Origin: Rhinopomastus cyanomelas
Taxonomy: Eukaryota; Chordata; Aves; Bucerotiformes; Rhinopomastidae
Length of the DNA: 64,000 nucleotides
Assembly: GCA_013400115.1 (NCBI GenBank)
Contig: VXBP01001845.1
Coordinates: forward strand, 969,131-1,033,130
Direction of reading: 5' to 3'
Shown: positions 56,101-64,000 of the stretch, piece after piece
Layout: each line of letters starts with the position of its first letter
Position numbering within the stretch: position 1 is the first letter of the stretch
The notes under the pieces: generated by a model
The model's input: the letters and a program-made list of their open reading frames with translations, nothing else
Database searches by the model: none
What the model was told of the DNA's origin: nothing
Program-made: the position numbers and the translations under genes

Positions 56101-56505
56101 TTGGAGATGCTCCCACTCCTCTGCACCCAAGCAAGATGCAGCCCATGGACAGGTACCTTCCAGGAGCTGGCAGAGAAGGGACGCTGGGCACAAAACTAGC
56201 AGCAAAGCCTGGCATTGCTGCTGCTGCTTGCATCCCGGGGCCAGGCGGGTGGGGAAGCCTTGCCGGCCTCCCCGGTGCTGGCAGAGCCATGCAGTCAAGC
56301 TGGGTGGTGGGTGTTGTGCTGCCTGAGCCCCTGCTGCTTGAGGCAACTGCCTTCCTCGTCCATGTCCTGGGCCCCTTCTGCCCATCAGATAGGCACAGCA
56401 TGTGTCCTGCTGAGGGGAGGGGGCCAAATCCTGCTGTTGGGGGGGAAGAGGGAGGCTTGTGAGAGGCTGCGCTCAGGCGGGTGCAGGGCTGCTGAAGTCA
56501 GGGAG
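53140..56505. other. Plain non-coding sequence
   Basis: One microexon-like splice pair at 53320-53340 is described as a finding. The overlapping frames at 55995-56526 are open on both strands in GC-rich sequence and are not believed. Confidence 0.4.
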
Positions 56506-56514
56506 CGCCTCACC

Positions 56515-57240
56515 ACTGGTTTTTAATTTGCCTTGGATCGCAGCCATTATCATTAGAATAATCTCAAGCAGGTGATAGGCAGGAGTAAATTAATTCTGAA
56601 TAAAAGTGTTTGGGGGTGGGTGCCAGGGAAGAGCAGGGGCACTGGGCTCTACTGCCTCTGTGGGTCGGTCAGAGAGGACATTTGGCGACAAAGTGGGCTC
56701 GGAGCTGCGCCGGGAGGCAAGTGTTTCCCTTCCGATGCTACATTTGTTTCTGCTAGAGATCGCCAGAGCGAAAGGCACAAGCCAGTGTTTAACAAGGGAT
56801 GCAGGAGGAGGTGGGAGCCCGGTTATTTACACAGTTTTGTTTTTAATTCACCTTGTCCGCTGGAATCATGTGCCTGAAAACAATTGAAAATAAATTATCT
56901 CCCATCTCCAGAAAGAACCTTTCACTGTTTTTCCTGGAGCCACCCGGACACACGAACAATTAATCCTCGACTCCAGACCCAAGTGACTCAACCAATAAAA
57001 CAGCTGTCAGCTGCCGGTCCTGGGGAGGTGCTGCCTAATATCCCAGGAGAGGATAATTATTCTTATCTGATTTGGCTCTGGAATGAAATCATAAAAAGCC
57101 TCGTCCCATTCTGTAAATTCAGTTCTTCTTAGCAGGTTAAGCAGAGCCCAAATGACTAACATTTCTGTCAGCACTGGCTCTGGCTAAGGGCTAATATACC
57201 ATGAAGAATAACCCAATAATAAATCTTATTATAGGGAAGG
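56515..57240. promoter_or_regulatory. Candidate conserved non-coding blocks
   Basis: Two AT-rich parts, 56520-56610 (ATTATCATTAGAATAATC, AAATTAATTCTGAAT) and 56860-57235 (AACAATTAATCCTCG, AGGATAATTATTCTTATC, ACCCAATAATAAATC), with plain sequence between. No repeat. Confidence 0.4.
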
Positions 57241-57244
57241 AAGG

Positions 57245-59030
57245 GGGGGAAGGAAGAGAGAGAGAGCATGCAAGAGTATGAAACCTCAGAGGCGACCTAG
57301 GAGGGTGCAAGGCAATTTCAGTGGCTGACAAAAGTGGTGTCAGATTGCCTTTCACAGGGAAATTTCTCAGACATTTTATTAGAAATTCCCCAGAATATTG
57401 ACCCAAATCTGGATGTTTTGGGTAGAAGGGTTTCTGGAGCAAGATACTGATTTTCTTGTTCTTTGGGTGTTTTTCTTTGCTGCAAGTGATGTCTCCTGGA
57501 GAGCAGTGAGCAGATAATATAAAGATACCCCACCACCATGCCTGGACTTGAAGGCATGGCAGTGATTTGGGAACATTGCCCGCCCCAAAAAAACCTTTAG
57601 TGCTCCCTGGCACAGAAAAACCTCCTGGAGCCCAGAGGTGGAAATAAAGAGTTCTTCAAGCTGCATCTTTATGCCTTTGGGTAGATCCAGATCCCTTCAT
57701 ATTCCCTGTTCCTCTAGCATACCCTATCCAAGCTTGTTGAACCCATCCCTGTGCCCTGATATACCCCAGTGCAAGACCAGGGCTGGGTCACACAGTGTCT
57801 TGTGACTGCAAAGAAGCTGAACTGGATGAGAGCTTCAAACACAAAGATTTGTGTCTCTCCCTTGGATGAACACAGCCCCAGACACTGAAGTCAATGTGTG
57901 GGAAGAATCTGCTCTTTGGAAATGGTGAGCTCTCCTTCATCACAGCAAGATTTACTGCCTGGGTGGAAAGTGCTTCGCTGGGGGGAGGGGGCATGGTGTT
58001 GAGTTTAAAGTTCAGGATGACCTTTGTTGTTGCCTTTCATACCACTGATCAAGAGGCTCCTGGAAATAATGACTATGCAACTCAATCTGATGTCCCTGGG
58101 CCTCTGTTTCCACTGTCCTCCTGGCAGGCATTTTCCCAGGTTGGATGCCATCTGAGGCACTGTGTGGCAGGACCCCAGCAGGCTGTGGGGATGGCTGGAG
58201 CTCGAGCCTGAGGGGCACTCAAGTTTGGGAAACCACTGAGAGGTCGGTAGAGGAGTAGCTTTGCAGAAGATTGATGGCAGAACTCTGACGCCACCAAAGT
58301 GTTTCTCCAGCGCCTGGGAAGGACGTTAATGAAGAGCAGGGACCTCTTGGCCAGGATGGGTTGTGGAGGAGCCTCAGAGCTCAGCTGGGAAACAGCCACA
58401 CAGATCATATGCACTTTTGTCTTTGTTTTGTTGCTCCTTCTAAAGGAATCAGCAGTGCCTGGACATTTAGGGAGCTGCAGGGATAGGAACGAAGAGCTGG
58501 GGAGGGGGAATAGTGGTGTTGAGGAGACGCTGCCAGTGACTTGGAGCCTTTCTCAGCTTTCAGGGCTTCCTGAGGCTGCTACGGCATGACATTGCCACTG
58601 CAAGCCATGCAACTGTCCCTTGCTTTGCTGGAGGGGCAGCCAGACACAACTTCAAGGAGACACAAACCCAGGACTGGGGGTACTGGTGGGTCAGTCTCTG
58701 GGCTGAGGAGGAGAAGCAAGGATGAGTGCACTAGAGTGTAACCACATTGGGGAGGGTGGTGTGTGTGCTCAAGGCAAGAGGAGCTGCAGTGAGGGCTCCT
58801 CATGAACCAGCACAGCCCAGATTGTCCCATCAGCACGGGGCATTCCAGCAAGGGGCAGGATAGACGTGCTGATGGACAGCGGTTGTGCAGAGCAAGGAGG
58901 ACAGAGCCTGCAGGCGTCACTCAGGTGCAAGGTCATCTTCCAGCCCTCCTAGGCAGAGACATCAGCCTTTATGGCTCTTTTCTGAGCTGCCTGCAGGCAC
59001 TGCGTTGAGAGCAGCAGTGCAGCGAAAGGC
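57245..59030. other. Plain non-coding sequence
   Basis: A purine-rich stretch occurs at 57231-57268. No gene or repeat recognised. Confidence 0.45.
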
Positions 59031-59089
59031 AATATAAATACCACACGTCGCCGCTTGCGCCTCCGAGTCAGGCAAACCAAACCTCTAAA

Positions 59090-59420
59090 AAGGTGGGCTA
59101 ATATTTGCTAAGAAAGGCTCTTCCAGGCCTGGCTCAGGTTCAGGTCGATGGTTGAATTGTTCATATAATCTGGAAAAACAAGGCCTGGGATCTGGATTTC
59201 TTGAAAAGAGAGATTTATCTGTTTGTGAAAGACGTGTTAGGGCTGTCAGAAAGGGCTATAATCGCTCAGAAATGGAAATAAATCTAGAATGGAAACCCTC
59301 TAGATTATATAACTTTCTGGAAATCACATTTTCTTTACTACAGTTAGATTATACTGCACTAATAAAGATTTATACATTTAATTCTCATCCTTAAAAACCC
59401 TTTGAAATTCTGTTTTTGGA
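59090..59420. promoter_or_regulatory. AT-rich candidate conserved non-coding block
   Basis: ATAAATCTAGAATGG and CCCTCTAGATTATATAAC near 59276-59312, then GTTAGATTATACTGCAC and ACATTTAATTC. Repeat-free. Confidence 0.35.
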
Positions 59421-59424
59421 ATAA

Positions 59425-60390
59425 GTTTGATTTATGCATCATTGTGCTTCCCAGTGATCGCATCTCCATCTGGTGGAGCGAAGGACCGGTCAGACTGACC
59501 AGCACAGACCGGCTAAAAGCCACGTGGCAACAACAGCTTCTGTCAGAGGCCAGTTTTATTGTTTACTGTACGAACACCCAAAGAGAGACAACTGGTGAGA
59601 CAACCTTGGGACAATAAATTAAGCTGAAAAAAAAAGGCAAGTGAAGAGTGACCACATTGGGGATCTGGTCTCCATCAGAGGGAAGGAGAGTGGTCCAGTA
59701 GTGCTGGTAAAATGAAAGATCCCTTGGAAACAGAGATGTCTGTGATGAGAAAGGTGCAATGGTTCAGAGTGGGCTCAGGTGGTCCAAAGGCAACTATGAG
59801 TTGCTCTGAAGGGAGGGAGAAGGTGGTCAAAGATGGGGAAAGCTCAGTGAGCTCTGCTGAGATGGGAATGGCCAGTCTGGATGTGCAGTTCAAGACAAAG
59901 AAATGAGGTCAGAGGAAGTGATGGATGGACAGGAGTTGCACGGGCAGCAGGACAACAAAAGCTGCCTCTCCTGTGATGAGCAATGCAAGGCAGATACCAG
60001 TCTTGGCTGAACACCTAACCTGATGATCAAGTGCAGCTGGCACTTGGAGGGATATTCCACCTTCTCTCCACGAAGGCAGACATTTGCACGTGCACTGATT
60101 AAATTTACCCATGAAAGACCCCGGTCTCGCGTAGCTTTGGAAGCGTTCGGACCTGATCACCTTATGAAGTCCAATGCTCATTTTCAAGCCACCATCCGTA
60201 GAAGACATCATGCTCCAAACTGTACGTGGCTTAGCTTTGATCTCAGATGCCTCCTTTCCACAAAAGCCTGTGAAGGCAGTGGAGTAACTTCCTCCAATAA
60301 AAAAAATAATAAGAGCTGAGAGATCTCTGGCCAAGGGAAGCAATCAGTCAGTGATAGTGAAAGATCCATCATCAAAGCACAAGGCAGGGA
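59425..60390. other. Plain non-coding sequence
   Basis: Nothing beyond chance frames (the minus frame 59909-60343 has no family features). Confidence 0.4.
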
Positions 60391-60394
60391 GCGG

Positions 60395-60790
60395 ACAGGC
60401 TTCTAAATCAGCCCAACGTTTTAAACATCCCTTTTGTAATTGACAATTTTGTAATATTTATTCACAACAGATCTGATTGCTGGATTCCCACTGGCTCCCC
60501 TCAGGAGGGTTTGCGTGAAATCAGTTTGAAATGGTGTGTCAATTTTTTTCTGAAGTCACCATCTGGCTGATAGACTTGAGTCTGTTCTAATACACTGACC
60601 CAGTGAATCGCTGCTAAACAATTCCCGGGGGTCTCCGCTCCTCTCGCAGGCAATCCGGGAGAACGCTGCCGGGAGAGAGCGGGCGAGGCAGGCGTGTTTG
60701 AGTGCGTTGTGTTGAAGGATTGTAAAAGAATTTGATTGATGTAAAGATACAGAAATCTTGGGATGGTCTCATTCACTCCTGGGCCCTTGT
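60395..60790. promoter_or_regulatory. Candidate conserved non-coding block
   Basis: TTGTAATTGACAATTTTGTAATATTTATTC near 60436-60465 contains the inverted pair TTGT/ACAA around AATTG. A CpG-containing patch at 60620-60700 and GAATTTGATTGATG follow. Repeat-free. Confidence 0.4.
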
Positions 60791-60794
60791 GTTG

Positions 60795-61185
60795 GTTTCA
60801 AAAGTGAGGGGAGGGTCAGGAGTGGAATTAATGACCCGAAACTACCTGAAATCGTGCTAGGCTGAGGGGGAACCCCAAAGAATAAAAACCCAGCAAACTC
60901 CCCTCTCTCTGAGCAGCAAGAACCCAAACATTTGACAGCAGCAACACCCACAGCCCAGATAGCAGAAATAAACATCAGATCAAGTGCATCGCACATCTAG
61001 TGCAAGGATGTGACAGTGGACAGGTGACACCAGAGTCCTACAAAATCAGCCGCATTCCGAGTCACCAGAAATCCTGGGGTTGAAGTACAGTCAGACCATC
61101 CGTGCTTAAAAATAGATGGGTTTGACCTCCAGTGTAGAAGGAGGCCTCAGCCCACAGGTTTTGTGTGTTCCCCCGCCTACCAGCC
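60795..61185. other. Plain non-coding sequence
   Basis: Nothing recognised. Confidence 0.4.
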
Positions 61186-61189
61186 GTGA

Positions 61190-61740
61190 GTTCGTGTGGC
61201 ACGTGTTGATAATTAGATGCTCTCTCTCATCATCCCTCAGCAAAGTATCGCTGCCACCCTCGTGAATTATGTTTTCAACGACGCAAAAGACTCTTTGTCA
61301 TTGTGTGGCCCGGCCCCAGAGTGTGTGCACACGCTGCCATCGCGGCGGCAGCACCGCTTCTGTGCCTGCATGCACGCGCGTGCGTCCGCGTCCGCACGCA
61401 CACATACGCTCGGCGTAATTCTGGGATGACTAATTTTTCTGACAGGCAAGTAAATCATCATTATAGCGTTTGTTTTTTTCCATTACCATCAGTCATTATT
61501 GTATGTGTGATCAAGTCGAATTTGTCTTTGGCTGCTTAAAATTTCCATGATCGTTTTTCAAGGCTAAATATCATCTCCAGATAAATAACAGTTACTGTAA
61601 TAACGTGCATGCTAAAGAGCTGCTCCAAGCCCTGCTGAAAACACATGAAGGGTATTGGCTCAATGGACATTGATTTACGTCCTAAAGGATCATTTGTTTC
61701 TCAATAGAACCCCAGTAAGAGACTGAACATGGAGATTGTT
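61190..61740. promoter_or_regulatory. Candidate conserved non-coding block with CpG patch
   Basis: TTGATAATTAGATGC, GGCGTAATTCTGGG, AAATCATCATTATAGCG and TTACTGTAATAACGTGC words around an alternating CGCG/TGCG patch at 61370-61420. Repeat-free and directly followed by CR1. Confidence 0.4.
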
Positions 61741-61792
61741 TTATAGGGTTTGATTAATTCCCTCTTCTGTCAATGGAGTGAGGCTGCGGCAT

Positions 61793-62236
61793 GGAATCAC
61801 AGAATCGCAGAACATTAGGGACTGGAAGGGACCTCGAAAGATCATCTAGTCCAATCCCTCTGACACAGCAGGATCCCCTAGACCAAGCTGCACAGGAACA
61901 CATCCAGGTGGGTTTTAAATGTCTCCAGAGAAGGAGACTCCACAACTCCCCTGGGCAGCCCCTTCCAGCACCCTGTCACCCTCACTGTGAAGAAGTTCCT
62001 TCTGATATTTATGTGGAACCTCCTATGTTCCAGCTGACACCCATTGCCCCTTGTCCTATCAATAGATGACACTGAGAAGAGTCTGGCTCCATCCTCCCAA
62101 CACCCACCCTTCACATGTTTATCAATATTAATGAAGTCACCCCTCAGTCTCCTTTTCTCCAAGCTCAAGAGACCCAGCTCCCTCAGCCTTTCCTCATATG
62201 GGAGATGTTCCACTCCCTTCATCATCTTCATGGCTG
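61793..62236 (-). mobile_element. CR1 LINE 3' fragment
   Basis: Reverse-oriented tail (GGAATCACAGAATCGCAG) and antisense ORF2. The minus reading 61878-62231 is open for 117 codons with RTRGNGCQLEHRRFHINIRR and ends VFLCSLV. It is 5'-truncated near TTCATCATCTTCATGGC. Confidence 0.94.
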
Positions 62237-62239
62237 ATC

Positions 62240-62535
62240 AAGGCAGAAGAAGGAGTGGTTATCTAAAATCTATGAAAACATCCAGAATATCAGTTTTTAA
62301 ATGATTTTGTTTCAACTACGTACGTCTGTCTGTTAGGAACTGAAGTAAAGCAGCATTTGGGAAGATGGGCAAGAAACAGCAGGAGCAAAAGCTAAATGGA
62401 GACCAGGAAAAAACTGAAGCGCCCATCTAACTCCACAGGCCAAGGCAGCAGAAGTAGGGAAACAAGTGCAGAGTGAATTGAGACACCTCTGAGATGTCTT
62501 GCCTTACTGCCACATTTGAAGGACCTTACCTGGGG
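62240..62535. other. Plain non-coding sequence
   Basis: Nothing recognised. Confidence 0.4.
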
Positions 62536-62539
62536 GCAT

Positions 62540-62717
62540 CCAGGCTCCCAGGGAGGTCGTGGAGTCTCCTTCTCTGGGGACTTTCAAGGCCCGCCTGGAT
62601 GTGTTCCTCTGTGATCTGTGTTAGATAGTTTGTCCTGCTCCAGCAGAGGGGTTGGACTCTGATCTCTTTGAGTCCCTTCCAACCCCTAACATCCTATGAT
62701 CCTATGATCTATGATGT
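62540..62717 (+). mobile_element. CR1 LINE tail, older subfamily
   Basis: GGACTTTCAAGGCCCGCCTGG, then GTGATCTGTGTTAGATAG and GGTTGGACTCTGATCTC, ending ATCCTATGATCCTATGATC. The tail unit ATCCTATG differs from the younger ATTCTATG. Confidence 0.9.
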
Positions 62718-62719
62718 AG

Positions 62720-63550
62720 GTGTCTCTGTGCCCAGCAGCCACCCAGGGCTTCTGTCATCAGAAGGTATAAAAACTCCTTCCAAAACACATCCCATCGTTC
62801 AAACCACGCAGGGAATCAGAGCTCGCTAGGACTGGAAGGCAAGCTCTTTCTGCAAGCATTTTAATTAACAGTAAAGAGTAATTAAACTTTGAACACCGGC
62901 TGAGCTCAATATCGAGGATCTGGGGGTTAATGCAGCAGGTTTGAAAAGGACAGGAAAATAAAAAAGTAATAAAGTAAAATGAATGATGCAAGGACTCTGA
63001 GGCAGGCTCGTCCTCCGTGCAAGCCGGCGATGATCGTGTCCTGGGTTTTTCCAGCTGCGGGAAGCCCTCGGCGCTCCCTGCCCGCGGATCAAGTGTTTTG
63101 TTACCGTGAGGACGCGCGGGTTCGGTCGCTGTGTGGGTCACAGGCTGCCGACAGCCCGCGGGACAGAAAGACAAGCTCTGAAGCAGCTGCGGGAAAAAAC
63201 TGTTTGCATCCCACGTTCTCCCCCATTTCTGGGCTTGCAAACCGGGGAGAAACAGATGGGAGGGAAATAAAATTGACAGATGAACATTCAGAGTTTATCC
63301 CCGTTTTTAGTGGGTCGTAGTGGAGACCATTGTGGCAATGCTGTGCGAGACGTGCTTGGGATTTCTTTTCTGCTTCTTCCAAGAAAGTTCAGCAGTTCTT
63401 AGGTTGTAAAAGAGGATGAGAAATCGAATTAAAATTGCCCTGTGAGGCTTGGACAGGTTTGGGGATGACTCACCCTTGTCATGCCTTTGGGACTGGTATG
63501 GAGGAGCCCTGGGTGCTGCTGGACAGGAGCAGGGGCAGGAATGTCTCCCA
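62720..63550. other. Plain sequence with a mild CpG patch
   Basis: CpG-containing stretch at 63000-63170 and an AT-rich patch at 62860-62990. No gene; frames on both strands overlap. Confidence 0.4.
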
Positions 63551-63552
63551 TG

Positions 63553-63722
63553 ACAGCACTGGAATGGGCTTCCCAGGGGGGTTGTGGAGTCTCCTTCTCT
63601 GGAGATGTTTAAAACCCACCTGGATATGTTCCTGTGAGACTTGATCTAGGTGATACTGTTGTTGCAGAGGGATTGGACTGGATGATCTTTTGAGGTCCCT
63701 TCCAATGCTTCATGTTCTCTGA
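63553..63722 (+). mobile_element. CR1 LINE tail fragment
   Basis: CACTGGAATGGGCTTCCC through GGTCCCTTCCAATGCTTCATG. It ends without the usual ATTCTATG tail. Confidence 0.92.
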
Positions 63723-63786
63723 AAACGACTTTTAACAACAGAATCTTGAAGAATCTTAAAAACACTTAGACAACAAGTGGACTGCA

Positions 63787-63842
63787 AGTTGGACTAGACA
63801 ATCTTTCGAGGTCCCTTCCAATCCCTCACGTTCTGTGATCAC
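63787..63842 (+). mobile_element. Short CR1 tail fragment
   Basis: TTGGACTAGACAATCTTTCGAGG and CCTTCCAATCCCTCACGTTC, about 55 bases. It lies 65 bases after the previous tail. Confidence 0.85.
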
Positions 63843-64000
63843 CCTCTGCATCTCCAGTGTCAACAGGCTTAGGAGGTCACCCTAAGCCCTGTCCCGGGCT
63901 CCCTCCTGTCCCCTGTCCCTGTGGTGAGGGTCACAGAGCCAGGTCACTTTGCCTGTTGTTTTGCCAGTTTTTCCCAGGTTGGATCTGAAAAGCTCTTTTT
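63843..64000. other. Plain non-coding sequence to window end
   Basis: Nothing recognised. Confidence 0.4.

Noticed and set aside
55995..56526. Overlapping long frames on both strands
   Set aside because: GC-rich sequence with few stops; both strands open; no motif or splice context.
1..64000. CRISPR arrays, bacterial operons, phage or prokaryotic insertion sequences
   Set aside because: No regularly spaced direct repeats, no Shine-Dalgarno-linked gene strings; the repeats present are vertebrate CR1 elements and microsatellites.

Overview
The window looks like bird (sauropsid) genomic DNA with no protein-coding gene that I can support. The main evidence is about twenty fragments of CR1 LINE retrotransposons with the avian-type 3' tail (repeats of ATTCTATG next to a conserved 'TTGGAAGGGACCTC...AGATCATCTAGTCCAATCCC' block). 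They lie in both orientations and nearly all are 5'-truncated. Open reading frames are short, overlap on both strands and show no domain outside the transposon remnants. The species and the neighbouring gene cannot be named from the sequence alone.

Layout. Bases 1-66 are an almost pure G/C homopolymer tract. From there to about 13.5 kb there is no CR1; AT-rich, homeodomain-motif-rich blocks alternate with short CpG-rich stretches, which resembles the conserved non-coding landscape beside a developmental regulator gene. Bases 13.5-32 kb are mostly plain intergenic or intronic sequence with a few AT-rich islands and sparse CR1. Bases 32-40 kb and 43-48.4 kb are CR1-dense. They are interrupted by regulatory-looking blocks at 35.1-36.0 kb and 45.3-47.3 kb. 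Bases 49-64 kb alternate AT-rich blocks (49.8, 51.9, 56.5-57.2, 59.1, 60.4, 61.2 kb) with plain sequence and CR1 tails.

The most unusual structures are: (i) two large fold-back sequences inside AT-rich islands, at 8943-9096 and 20795-20892, the second with a perfect 23-bp stem; (ii) a nested inverted duplication around a CR1 copy at 36095-36970; (iii) a small decayed reverse-transcriptase fragment resembling Ty3/Gypsy elements at 25873-26060; (iv) an old CR1/L3-clade reverse-transcriptase remnant at 39585-39880; (v) one exon-like 100-bp segment at 43111-43210 with strong splice signals and one open frame; and (vi) repeated RFX X-box-like motifs, including a perfect palindrome at 7105-7117.

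No genes can be shown to work together here. The simplest reading is a gene desert or long intron with many candidate enhancers, later colonised by CR1 outside the densest enhancer cluster. Conservation is inferred from composition and motif density only, because no alignment could be run.
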